Shown here: one piece after another, positions 1 to 8,865 of the stretch
Layout: every line of letters starts with the position of its first letter
Numbering within the stretch: the stretch's first letter is position 1
DNA from: Caloramator sp.
GTDB lineage: Bacteria > Bacillota > Clostridia > Clostridiales > Caloramatoraceae
Assembly (NCBI GenBank): GCA_026418935.1
Contig: JAOAAJ010000073.1
Span: forward strand, 1-64,000
Reading direction: 5' to 3'
Length of the DNA: 64,000 nt
Notes under the pieces: generated by a model
The model's input: the letters and a program-made list of their open reading frames with translations, nothing else
What the model was told of the DNA's origin: nothing
Database searches by the model: none
Program-made: the position numbers and the translations under genes

Positions 1-19
1 AGATGTGTATAAGAGACAG
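1..19. other. Sequencing adapter (Nextera/Tn5 mosaic end)
   Basis: The first 19 bases read AGATGTGTATAAGAGACAG, the transposase mosaic end used in Nextera library preparation. It sits exactly at the window edge and runs straight into the middle of a coding sequence, so it is untrimmed adapter at a contig end. It supplies a false ATG at position 5 and five false residues to the reading frame that follows. Confidence 0.97.
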
Positions 20-724
20 AAATTAGAGGCAGAATGTGAGATATACACAGATGTTGATGGTATATATAGTGTTGATCCACGTCTTTATAGGGATGCAAAG
101 AAGATTGAAAATATAAGTTATGAAGAGATGCTTGAACTTTCAAGCCTTGGAGCTCAGGTTATGCATTCAAGGTCTGTGGAACTTGGGCAAAAATACAATA
201 TACCCATTTATGTTGGACTTAGCTGTAGTGATATTAAGGGAACGTATATAAGGGAGGTAGAAGATATGGAAACTAAACCAGTAACAGGACTTGCAGTTTC
301 TGATGAGGATGTGTCAATAACTTTGATTGATATTGATTATGATATATGCACCCTTTCAAGTATATTTGAAGCCATTGCAGCAAGAAAGATTAATGTAGAT
401 ATGATAAGCCAAACAGCACCCCAAAATGGAAGTGTAAATATATCCTTTACTATACCAAAGGCAGATTTAAATGAATGTTTAGAGGTCATTAGAGTATATA
501 CAATGAAAAAACCTATTATAGATGAGAATATAACAAAATTTTCAATTGTAGGTATTGGAATGAAAACAACATCAGGTGTTGCAGCAAGGCTGTTTAAGGT
601 GTTTAAGGATAACAATATTCAGGTTAAAATGATTACTACATCAGAGATAAGAATTACTTGTACTATAAATAGAGAAGATAAATTAAAGGCAGTTGAACTT
701 GTTGCAAAGGAATTTAATCTATAA
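20..724 (+). CDS. lysC: Aspartate kinase, C-terminal part (5' end missing)
   Basis: Aspartokinase phosphorylates L-aspartate, the first step to lysine, threonine, methionine and diaminopimelate. About 235 residues remain of a protein normally near 400. The kinase end is recognisable from CEIYTDVDGIYSVDPR and the ELSSLGAQVMHSRSVE helix. Two ACT domains follow (from about residue 85 and about residue 165), the second with the NIQVKMITTSEIRI stretch that forms the allosteric effector site. True genomic sequence begins at base 20; the preceding in-frame ATG belongs to the adapter. The isozyme (lysine- or threonine-inhibited) cannot be told from this fragment. Confidence 0.93.
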   Translation, partial: KLEAECEIYTDVDGIYSVDPRLYRDAKKIENISYEEMLELSSLGAQVMHSRSVELGQKYNIPIYVGLSCSDIKGTYIREVEDMETKPVTGLAVSDEDVSITLIDIDYDICTLSSIFEAIAARKINVDMISQTAPQNGSVNISFTIPKADLNECLEVIRVYTMKKPIIDENITKFSIVGIGMKTTSGVAARLFKVFKDNNIQVKMITTSEIRITCTINREDKLKAVELVAKEFNL

Positions 725-735
725 GATATGCAGAT

Positions 736-768
736 ACTATAGAAAGAAAAACTTTCTATAGTTTTTTT
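736..768 (+). terminator. Intrinsic terminator after lysC
   Basis: An 11-bp perfect stem (736-746 with 752-762), a 5-A loop and a run of seven T follow the lysC stop by about a dozen bases. Confidence 0.9.
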
Positions 769-810
769 ATTTCAGAAAAAGAAATCTATAATTTTATGTT
801 TTTCTAAATT

Positions 811-892
811 TTAACCTAAGGTTAACAAACATTTATAATTTTTTGTTGCAAAAGTCATATAAAAGTATTATTATATGATTAAAGAATCATAT
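811..892 (+). promoter_or_regulatory. ars promoter with two dyads
   Basis: A plausible SigA promoter is TTGCAA (846-851), 17 bp, TATTAT (869-874). A perfect 8-bp inverted repeat with a 4-bp spacer (ATATGATT/AATCATAT, 873-892) overlaps the -10 edge and is a good candidate ArsR operator. A separate 15-bp palindrome with 7-bp arms (TTAACCT/AGGTTAA, 811-825) lies upstream of the -35. Operator assignment is inference from position and from the arsR gene downstream. Confidence 0.6.
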
Positions 893-914
893 ACTTAATA
901 TGGAAGGTGATTTT

Positions 915-1226
915 ATGAAATTACAGGAAATAAATAAGATAAACTTTGAAGGAATGGAAAACAGCATAACTGGAGTATTAGAACTTTATACAACTACTTG
1001 TCCAGTTTGTGTACAATTGAAGCCAGTACTTGAGGAAGTAGCAAAGGAAATAGAAAATGTTAATTTTTATACAATCAATGCACAGGAGAATATGTCAGTT
1101 GCAAGAAAGTTTAAGGTTATGAGTGTACCTACTACACTTATTTTAAAAAACGGTGAGGTTGTAGAAAAAATAGTGGGATTTAAAAATAAAGAAGATTTAA
1201 AACAAATAGTACAAAAACATTTTTAG
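915..1226 (+). CDS. Thioredoxin-like protein, ars-operon associated
   Basis: A 103-residue thioredoxin-fold protein with the redox motif TTTCPVCVQLKP near residue 30 and the conserved cis-proline region MSVPTTLIL. The active site is CPVC rather than the classical CGPC, so it may act as a dedicated disulfide reductase rather than housekeeping thioredoxin. An ATG also lies 15 bases upstream, but the ribosome site GGAAGGTGA (902-910) fits the start at 915. It is the first gene of the ars group, eight bases ahead of arsR, so it probably helps keep ArsR or arsenate-reducing thiols reduced. That role is inferred from context. Confidence 0.85.
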   Translation: MKLQEINKINFEGMENSITGVLELYTTTCPVCVQLKPVLEEVAKEIENVNFYTINAQENMSVARKFKVMSVPTTLILKNGEVVEKIVGFKNKEDLKQIVQKHF

Positions 1227-1234
1227 GTGATGAT

Positions 1235-1600
1235 ATGGAGTTAGTAAATGTTTTAAAGGCTCTTTCAGATGAAACAAGATTAAGGATAATAAATCTTCTT
1301 ATGGTGAAAGAACTTTGTGTATGTGAACTTGAGGTGCTTCTTGGACTTAATCAGTCCAACGCCTCAAGGCATCTAAATAAACTTTCTTCTGCTGGCATTT
1401 TAAAGAGCTATAAAAAGGGACAGTATGTATACTATTTTATAAACTCTGATTTTATAGAAAAATACCAAAGTTTATATGAAACTCTTAGACAAAATTTTAA
1501 CAAATATGATATACTACAAAACGATATAAATAATTTAAACAAATATATTTTAAGTGGTATATCATGTGAAGATTTAAAGGAAGGTAAATTAAAATTTTAA
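1235..1600 (+). CDS. arsR: ArsR-family metalloregulator
   Basis: A 121-residue winged-helix repressor. The N-terminal part shows the family pattern LKALSDETRLRIINLL, then the ELCVCEL metal-binding helix whose two cysteines are the classical alpha-3 As(III)/Sb(III) site. The recognition helix is LNQSNASRHLNKLSSAGIL. In the family, arsenite binding releases DNA and derepresses efflux. It sits between the thioredoxin-like gene and acr3, all in one direction with 8- and 13-base gaps. The tail has an extra cysteine (SGISCEDL) that could join metal binding. Confidence 0.93.
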   Translation: MELVNVLKALSDETRLRIINLLMVKELCVCELEVLLGLNQSNASRHLNKLSSAGILKSYKKGQYVYYFINSDFIEKYQSLYETLRQNFNKYDILQNDINNLNKYILSGISCEDLKEGKLKF

Positions 1601-1613
1601 GGGAGGTAAGTTT

Positions 1614-2654
1614 ATGGAAAAGAAAAAGGGATTAGGATTTTTTGAAAGGTATTTATCTATTTGGGTTGCCTTATGCATAGTTGTTGGTATTTTAATAGGT
1701 AAATATATTCCTATAATACCAAAAACATTAAGCAGATTTGAGTACGCCAATGTTTCAATTCCTGTGGCAATTTTAATATGGCTTATGATTTATCCAATGA
1801 TGCTTAAAATTGATTTTTCAAGTATAGTAAATGCTACTAAAAAACCAAAGGGACTTATAGTTACTTGTGTTACAAACTGGTTAATAAAGCCATTTACAAT
1901 GTACTTATTTGCATACTTTTTTATAAGAATAGTTTTTAATAAATTCATTCCAGACAACCTTGCTACAGAATATATAGCAGGAGCAGTTCTTCTTGGTGCA
2001 GCACCTTGTACAGCGATGGTTTTTGTATGGAGTTATTTGACTGATGGAGATGCAGGATATACACTTGTACAAGTTGCAGTAAATGATTTAATAATACTTG
2101 TTGCATTTACACCAATTGTTGCATTTTTACTTGGTGTAAGCAATGTTAAAGTACCATATAATACTCTATTTCTATCAACTATTTTATTTGTTGTAATACC
2201 ACTTACTTTTGGCTACTTAACAAGAAGAAGTGTAATTAAAAATAAAGGACTTGACTATTTTGAAAATGTATTTTTAAAGAAGTTTAATAACGTAACAATA
2301 GCTGGACTGCTATTAACCTTAATTATAATATTCTCCTTCCAAGGAGAAATAATAATAAATAATCCTTTCCACATTATTTTAATAGCAGTACCACTTACAA
2401 TTCAAACCTTCTTTATATTTGGATTTGCATATGCTTGGGCAAAGATATGGAAGCTTCCACACAATATTGCAGCACCAGCATCTTTAATTGGTGCAAGTAA
2501 TTTCTTTGAACTTGCTGTTGCAGTTGCAATATCACTTTTTGGTTTAAAATCAGGAGCAGCTCTTGCAACTGTTGTTGGGGTTTTAACAGAAGTTCCAATA
2601 ATGTTAACTCTTGTTAGAATTGCCAACAATACAAGGCATTGGTTTAATAAATAA
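1614..2654 (+). CDS. acr3: Arsenite efflux permease, Acr3 type
   Basis: A 346-residue polytopic membrane protein of the Acr3 branch of the BART superfamily, with about ten hydrophobic segments. It exports As(III), and in some members Sb(III), using the proton gradient. The diagnostic GAAPCTAMVFVWS segment near residue 130 contains the conserved membrane cysteine required in characterised Acr3 proteins, and the GASNFFELAVAVAI segment near residue 295 is also typical. A strong site GGGAGG precedes the start. No arsenate reductase gene lies next to it, so reduction must come from elsewhere or the system handles arsenite directly. Confidence 0.93.
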   Translation: MEKKKGLGFFERYLSIWVALCIVVGILIGKYIPIIPKTLSRFEYANVSIPVAILIWLMIYPMMLKIDFSSIVNATKKPKGLIVTCVTNWLIKPFTMYLFAYFFIRIVFNKFIPDNLATEYIAGAVLLGAAPCTAMVFVWSYLTDGDAGYTLVQVAVNDLIILVAFTPIVAFLLGVSNVKVPYNTLFLSTILFVVIPLTFGYLTRRSVIKNKGLDYFENVFLKKFNNVTIAGLLLTLIIIFSFQGEIIINNPFHIILIAVPLTIQTFFIFGFAYAWAKIWKLPHNIAAPASLIGASNFFELAVAVAISLFGLKSGAALATVVGVLTEVPIMLTLVRIANNTRHWFNK

Positions 2655-2663
2655 TGTATAGAA

Positions 2664-2700
2664 AGTCCAATTAGTTATATTAGCTAATTGGACTTTTGTT
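2664..2700 (+). terminator. Intrinsic terminator of the ars operon
   Basis: An 11-bp perfect stem (AGTCCAATTAG, 2664-2674, with 2684-2694) followed by a T-rich tail, nine bases past the acr3 stop. Confidence 0.88.
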
Positions 2701-2783
2701 ATTAAAAGTAAAACGCATATGTGAATATGATAAAAACAATAAATTGGAAAATAGATTAAAGCATAGTATAAAAATGATATTAA

Positions 2784-2812
2784 TTGACTTTAATATTTAA
2801 TTATTTTATAAT
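2784..2812 (+). promoter_or_regulatory. SigA-type promoter of the small CxxC protein
   Basis: TTGACT (2784-2789), 17 bp, TATAAT (2807-2812): near consensus. The gene downstream is therefore transcribed separately from the arsR-acr3 unit, whose terminator lies just upstream. Confidence 0.8.
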
Positions 2813-2844
2813 ATAGTTATAAAATATCGAAGGGAGATGTTTCT

Positions 2845-3084
2845 ATGCAAATTAAAATACTTGGTTCAGGTTGTGCAAATTGCAAAAAGCTTGAGGCAAA
2901 TGCAAAAGAAGCTGTAAAGGAACTTGGAGTTGAAGCAGAAGTTATTAAGGTTGAGGATTTTAAAGATATAATGAAGTATGGAGTTATGAGAACTCCTGCT
3001 ATAGTAATAAATGAAAAGGTTAAGATGTTTGGTAAGGTTTGTACAGTTGAAGAAATAAAGAACTATATAAAGGATGAGATGTAA
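2845..3084 (+). CDS. Small thioredoxin-fold redox-active disulfide protein
   Basis: A 79-residue glutaredoxin/thioredoxin-like protein of the 'redox-active disulfide protein 2' type. The active site is GSGCANCKKLEANA at residues 9-13, followed by the cis-proline segment MRTPAIVI. A further cysteine lies near residue 60 (FGKVCTVEE). Members are often found beside arsenite or other permeases and may reduce partner proteins, but their substrates are not established. The start follows GAAGGGAGATG. It is monocistronic, between a strong promoter and the glycerol kinase leader. Confidence 0.85.
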   Translation: MQIKILGSGCANCKKLEANAKEAVKELGVEAEVIKVEDFKDIMKYGVMRTPAIVINEKVKMFGKVCTVEEIKNYIKDEM

Positions 3085-3118
3085 AAAATATGTTAAAATT
3101 ATAACTTTTCAAAATATA

Positions 3119-3148
3119 TTGAAATTGATTCTGCTATTTTGGTAAAAT
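3119..3148 (+). promoter_or_regulatory. glpK promoter
   Basis: TTGAAA (3119-3124), 18 bp, TAAAAT (3143-3148). Initiation just downstream would place the leader motif and terminator described next inside the 5' UTR. Confidence 0.65.
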
Positions 3149-3155
3149 AAAAATA

Positions 3156-4752
<1,597 letters not shown>

Positions 4753-4781
4753 TTGATTTTTAATCTAATATATGGTAAAAT
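4753..4781 (+). promoter_or_regulatory. glpAB promoter
   Basis: TTGATT (4753-4758), 17 bp, TAAAAT (4776-4781), starting immediately after the glpK stop codon. Confidence 0.7.
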
Positions 4782-4800
4782 ATAATAAATAGAATATTTT

Positions 4801-4866
4801 GGCGAGAGTTGAGAGCCGTGAAAATAGGCCACATAGGTGGTCCTGTTTTCACGGCTTAATTTTTTA
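4801..4866 (+). promoter_or_regulatory. glpAB leader: conserved motif overlapping a terminator
   Basis: GGCGAGAGTTGAGAGCC (4801-4817) matches the glpK leader element and its last three bases start a long hairpin (outer stem GCCGTGAAAA 4815-4824 with 4846-4855, inner paired arms, then TTAATTTTTT). The terminator precedes the start codon, so expression needs readthrough. Candidate GlpP-type antitermination site. Confidence 0.72.
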
Positions 4867-4881
4867 AGGGGAGGTTTTTAT

Positions 4882-6306
4882 ATGTATGATGTGGCAGTTA
4901 TTGGTGCAGGTATAGTTGGGACAAGTATAGCAAGGGAATTATCAAGATATGACCTAAATGTAGTAGTTATTGAAAAAAGTAGTGATATAGCAAATGGTTC
5001 TACTAAGGCAAATAGTGGAATAGTACACGCTGGCTATGATGCAAAGGAAGGAACCTTAAAGGCTAAATTTAATGTTTTAGGAAGTGAGATGTACGAGAGG
5101 ATATGTAGGGAATTAGATGTTCCCTATAGGAGAAATGGTTCTTTGGTACTTGCCTTTAATGATGAGGATATGAAGCATATAGAGATGCTTTATAAAAGAG
5201 GATTAACAAATGGAGTTAAAGAGCTTGAGGTGATAGATAAAAATAAGGTTTTATCTTTAGAGCCAAACCTTCAAGACAACGTAGTAGGTGCTCTTTATGC
5301 AAAAACAGGAGCAATAGTATCCCCCTTTGAACTTGCTATTGCCCTTGCAGAAAATGCAAATCAAAATGGTGTAGAGTTTATGCTTACAACCAAAGTTATT
5401 AAGGTTTATAAGGAGAAGGATATATTTGTAATAGAAACAAATAAGGGGACAGTAGAGTCCAGATATTTAGTTAATGCTGCAGGACTTTTTGCAGATGATA
5501 TAAATGATATGCTTGGAGGAGAAAAGTTTAGGATAATACCAAGAAGAGGGGAATATTGCTTATTTGATAAAGCTGTAGGAGGAATAGTTACAAGAACTAT
5601 ATTCCAAACACCTACAAATAAGGGAAAGGGAATATTAGTATCTCCAACTGTACACGGTAACTTATTTGTTGGTCCAAATGCGGTTGAGATGGATAGAAAA
5701 GATGATGTTTCAACAACAAAGGAAGGGCTTGATGAGGTATTAAAGGGAGGAAGTAGGAGTGTTAAAGGATTAAATGCAAGGGATATAATAACATCCTTTA
5801 CAGGTATAAGAGCAACACCAGATAAGAGGGATTTTATAATAAATATACCAACTAAAAATGCAGTTAATGCAGCAGGAATAGAATCACCAGGCCTTACTGC
5901 ATCTGTTGCAATTGCTCCATATGTAGTATCACTTCTTGAGGAACAGGGACTTAGGTTGATAAAGAAGGAGAATTTTATAGCAACAAGGCAAAATACAAAA
6001 TTGTTTATAAATATGTCGGAGGATGAAAAGAGGGAAGTATTAAGTAAAAATCCAATGTATGGAAGGATAATCTGTAGATGTGAGCACATCACAGAGGGAG
6101 ATATAGTAAGTGCCATAAGAAGACCTCTTGGAGCAAGAAGTGTAGATGGTGTTAAAAGAAGGGTAAGAGCTGGAATGGGAAGATGTCAAGGAGGCTTCTG
6201 TATGCCAAGGGTTGTGGAAATACTTGCAAGGGAACTTAATATACCTTTAACTGAAGTAAAAAAATCTGATGAGGGTAGCTTTATTTTGACAGGTAAGACA
6301 AAGTGA
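4882..6306 (+). CDS. glpA: FAD-dependent glycerol-3-phosphate dehydrogenase (GlpA-like)
   Basis: Oxidises glycerol-3-phosphate to dihydroxyacetone phosphate. It has 474 residues in two parts: an N-terminal DAO/FAD domain (GAGIVGTSIARELSR dinucleotide motif, NSGIVHAGYDA, FTGIRATPD) and a C-terminal BFD-like iron-sulfur-type domain with four cysteines (CRCEH near 395, GRCQGGFCMPR near 432). That layout matches the anaerobic GlpA/Clostridial enzyme, not the aerobic GlpD. The start at 4882 follows GGGGAGG. It overlaps no gene upstream and runs with glpB and the DUF1667 gene as one operon. Confidence 0.93.
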   Translation: MYDVAVIGAGIVGTSIARELSRYDLNVVVIEKSSDIANGSTKANSGIVHAGYDAKEGTLKAKFNVLGSEMYERICRELDVPYRRNGSLVLAFNDEDMKHIEMLYKRGLTNGVKELEVIDKNKVLSLEPNLQDNVVGALYAKTGAIVSPFELAIALAENANQNGVEFMLTTKVIKVYKEKDIFVIETNKGTVESRYLVNAAGLFADDINDMLGGEKFRIIPRRGEYCLFDKAVGGIVTRTIFQTPTNKGKGILVSPTVHGNLFVGPNAVEMDRKDDVSTTKEGLDEVLKGGSRSVKGLNARDIITSFTGIRATPDKRDFIINIPTKNAVNAAGIESPGLTASVAIAPYVVSLLEEQGLRLIKKENFIATRQNTKLFINMSEDEKREVLSKNPMYGRIICRCEHITEGDIVSAIRRPLGARSVDGVKRRVRAGMGRCQGGFCMPRVVEILARELNIPLTEVKKSDEGSFILTGKTK

Positions 6307-6320
6307 TGGGAGGAGAAAAG

Positions 6321-7583
6321 ATGAAGAAGGATTTGGTTATAATAGGTGGTGGGCCTGCAGGGCTTGCGGCAGCAATTGAGGCAAAGAAAAATGGAATAGA
6401 TGATATATTAATATTAGAGAGGGATAAAAGGCTTGGTGGCATACTTCAACAGTGTATACACAATGGATTTGGGCTTCATATATTTAAAGAACAGCTTACG
6501 GGACCAGAATATGCCCAAAGGTTTATAGATGAAGTAGAAAAGTTAGGAATTGAATATAAGCTTGATACTATGGTGCTGAATTTATCAGAGAATAAACATA
6601 TTACAGCACTAAACCCAAGGGATGGAATTATTGAAATAGATGCAAAGGCAGTAATACTTGCTATGGGATGCAGGGAGAGAACAAGGGGAGCTTTAAATAT
6701 ACCAGGAAGTAGACCAGCTGGGGTATTTACTGCAGGTGCAGCCCAAAGATTTGTGAATATGGAAGGGTATATGGTAGGGAAAAAGGTTGTAATTTTAGGG
6801 TCAGGTGATATTGGGCTTATAATGGCAAGAAGAATGACGCTTGAAGGTGCAGAGGTTAAGATGGTTGTAGAACTTATGCCATACTCAACAGGGCTTAAAA
6901 GAAATATTGTTCAGTGTCTTGAGGATTTTGATATACCTCTTTTATTTAACCATACTGTTATAAAGATTCACGGCAGGGAAAGAGTAGAGGGAGTTACAAT
7001 TGCAGCAGTAGATGAAAATAGAAGACCTATTGAGGGAACTGAACAGTATGTAGAGTGCGATACACTTTTATTATCTGTTGGGTTGATACCAGAGAATGAG
7101 CTATCAAGGGAGGCAAATATAAAAATAAATTTTATAACTTCGGGTGCCTATGTAAATGAGCTTATGGAGACAAGTGTAGATGGAATTTTTGCCTGCGGAA
7201 ATGTTGTTCACGTTCACGATTTAGTAGATTATGTTACAGAGGAGAGCTATCTTGCAGGATATGGTGCTGCAAAATATATAAAGGGAGAATATATTAAGGA
7301 TGAAACTGGATTTAATACAAAGACAGGTTTTGGAATAAGATATGTAGTTCCAAATAGAATAAATCCGAAGAATGTTAAGGACAAAGTAAACTTCTATATG
7401 AGGGTAAATGATGTATATCATAATGTTGATTTAGTTGTAAGAGATGGAGAAAGAATTGTTTATAAAGCAAGGAGAAATCACGTTTCACCTGGAGAAATGG
7501 AAAATGTAAAGCTTTCAAAGGAAGTTTTAGAAAAGGTGGAAGGTAGTGAGCTTGTATTTGCTTTAGAGGAGGTGGCAAAATGA
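6321..7583 (+). CDS. NAD/FAD-dependent oxidoreductase, GlpB-like partner
   Basis: A 420-residue flavoprotein of the pyridine nucleotide-disulfide oxidoreductase fold. It has two dinucleotide motifs, IIGGGPAGLAAAIEAKK at the N-terminus and VILGSGDIGLIMARRM near residue 155, plus the ATG-like motif VDGIFACGNVVHVHDLVDYV. In clostridia and Thermotoga this gene lies between GlpA and a DUF1667 protein and is thought to pass electrons from the dehydrogenase to NAD or another carrier. Two ATGs lie 15-18 bases upstream, but GGAGG (6309-6313) sets the start at 6321. Confidence 0.88.
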   Translation: MKKDLVIIGGGPAGLAAAIEAKKNGIDDILILERDKRLGGILQQCIHNGFGLHIFKEQLTGPEYAQRFIDEVEKLGIEYKLDTMVLNLSENKHITALNPRDGIIEIDAKAVILAMGCRERTRGALNIPGSRPAGVFTAGAAQRFVNMEGYMVGKKVVILGSGDIGLIMARRMTLEGAEVKMVVELMPYSTGLKRNIVQCLEDFDIPLLFNHTVIKIHGRERVEGVTIAAVDENRRPIEGTEQYVECDTLLLSVGLIPENELSREANIKINFITSGAYVNELMETSVDGIFACGNVVHVHDLVDYVTEESYLAGYGAAKYIKGEYIKDETGFNTKTGFGIRYVVPNRINPKNVKDKVNFYMRVNDVYHNVDLVVRDGERIVYKARRNHVSPGEMENVKLSKEVLEKVEGSELVFALEEVAK

Positions 7584-7942
7584 TAAGGAAGATGACCTGT
7601 ATAAGCTGCCCCTTGGGATGCCAGCTTGAAGTTGAAGTTGATGAAAATATAAAAGTATCAGGGAACAAATGCAAAAGAGGAGAAGAGTATGCAAAGAATG
7701 AAATAACAAATCCAAAAAGAATTATAACTTCAACTATAAAGGTTTTAGGAGGAGATAGACCTCTTGTTTCAGTAAAAACAGATAAAGAGGTACCAAAGAG
7801 CCTGATATTTGAGATAATGAAGGAGATAAATAAAGTAGAGGTTGTAGCACCAATTGAAATTGGGGATGTTATTATAGAGGATGTTTTAGGAACAGGTGCT
7901 AATGTTGTGGCAACATCTAAGGTATTAAGAAATGGAGCTTAA
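7580..7942 (+). CDS. DUF1667 cysteine protein of the glycerol operon
   Basis: A 120-residue protein that overlaps the upstream stop by four bases (ATGA), so it is translationally coupled. Cysteines lie in CISCPLGCQ and NKCKRG near the N-terminus, a pattern that resembles the iron-sulfur segment of molybdopterin oxidoreductases and suggests a small Fe-S or zinc subunit. The family is consistently linked to GlpA/GlpB-like proteins. It probably completes the electron-transfer complex in place of the E. coli GlpC subunit. That role is inference. Confidence 0.85.
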   Translation: MIRKMTCISCPLGCQLEVEVDENIKVSGNKCKRGEEYAKNEITNPKRIITSTIKVLGGDRPLVSVKTDKEVPKSLIFEIMKEINKVEVVAPIEIGDVIIEDVLGTGANVVATSKVLRNGA

Positions 7943-7960
7943 AAGGCTCCATTTCTTAAT
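7924..7960. terminator. Long hairpin across the convergent gene ends
   Basis: A perfect 15-bp stem (7924-7938 with 7946-7960) with a 7-base loop spans the stop codons of both the DUF1667 gene and the minus-strand gene. Neither side has a strong T-run, so it may act as an RNA 3'-end stabiliser or a weak two-way terminator. Confidence 0.7.
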
Positions 7961-8756
7961 ATAAATTATCGTTTATAACTTTAGGCTGAAGATAAAACCA
8001 AAAACCACCAAAACCTGAAACACCATTTTTACTTGCCATTGCAGTTATTTTAACAGAATGTTTTTCAGTAACTACTATTGGTATGAAGAAATTTTGAGTA
8101 AAGTTTACACTATTTATACCTATTATATCTGTTATAAATAAAATGTTATTTCCTCCATTTATTTGTTCAAAGTTTTTATAAACACATAAATAAAACTTAC
8201 AATAACCTCCATTGGATGAAACTGTAAGTTGGTTTATAAGCATAGTATATCCTTTAGGAACGTGCGCTACAGCTTTAAAGGATTGATTAAATCCTGCATT
8301 TATGGTTGAAAAGGTTTGAGAGCCTGTAGGATTTTGAAGTGTTATATTACCAGAAGCTGAGCCATTTGAACCAACCTGAATTACATAGAAGGCTTCAATA
8401 TGACATATATCCTGTGCATTTAAATTTACTGGGGTTGTACCATTTAATTGAACTATTTCTGATTTCAAATCCCAATTTTCATTTAAATAAACAATTCTCA
8501 CTTTTTGTGCACCAGTTCCATTTATACTATCATTATTACTGGTAGAAACAACCCTTGCACCAGTTGGCCCTTGAGGTGGACTTGAACCATCATCTAATGT
8601 TTGCATTTGTGTTTGACTTATATTGTTTTTTTCACCATATCTATAACCAGCAAGGTATCCTTTCACTTGCCCATTTACTATTGCAGTTGTAATATTAGTT
8701 GAAACAACTGAAAGTTTAGAATCGTAAAAATCACAAGGCCAATTTATATTTGTCAT
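7956..8756 (-). CDS. Orphan phage-virion-like protein
   Basis: I cannot assign a function. The 266-residue product is rich in Asn, Ser, Thr and Gly, has no signal peptide or membrane segment, and looks all-beta. Two stretches recall uncharacterised structural proteins of tailed phages: GTGAQKVRIVYLNENWD with LNGTTPVNL (about residues 80-110), and YVIQVGSNGSASGNITLQN (about 125-143). A short Pro-Gly segment (SPPQGPTGARVVS) lies near residue 60. A good GGGGG site precedes the start. No other phage gene is near, and base use looks like its neighbours, so it is either domesticated or a chance relic. Confidence 0.7.
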   Translation of the reverse strand: MTNINWPCDFYDSKLSVVSTNITTAIVNGQVKGYLAGYRYGEKNNISQTQMQTLDDGSSPPQGPTGARVVSTSNNDSINGTGAQKVRIVYLNENWDLKSEIVQLNGTTPVNLNAQDICHIEAFYVIQVGSNGSASGNITLQNPTGSQTFSTINAGFNQSFKAVAHVPKGYTMLINQLTVSSNGGYCKFYLCVYKNFEQINGGNNILFITDIIGINSVNFTQNFFIPIVVTEKHSVKITAMASKNGVSGFGGFWFYLQPKVINDNLY

Positions 8757-8835
8757 TTTACTTTACCCCCTTTTGTATATTTATCTAATTTATAAAATGA
8801 AAAAAATTAAGTGTTTGTGAATAAAGTTTTATTAA

Positions 8836-8865
8836 CAAAAACGAGATAGCATTTTGCTATCTCGT
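8836..8865 (-). terminator. Terminator of the uvsE-oxidoreductase unit (minus strand)
   Basis: An 11-bp perfect stem (8841-8851 with 8855-8865) with a 3-base loop. On the minus strand it is followed by TTTTGTT. It overlaps the end of the oxidoreductase gene. Confidence 0.75.

Noticed and set aside
1-19. A genuine Tn5/IS50 or other transposon end
   Set aside because: Only the 19-bp mosaic end is present, exactly at the edge, with no transposase or target duplication; adapter is the simpler explanation.
5-19. ATG at position 5 as the start of a gene
   Set aside because: It lies in adapter sequence, and the frame that follows is mid-protein aspartate kinase.
5406-6116. A 236-codon open frame on the minus strand
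   Set aside because: It lies fully inside glpA, has no ribosome site and its product is low-complexity Ser/Pro/Ile-rich, as expected of an antisense shadow.
7956-8756. A prophage remnant
   Set aside because: No integrase, terminase, capsid, tail or lysis gene is nearby and no attachment-site repeats were seen; a single phage-like gene does not make a prophage.
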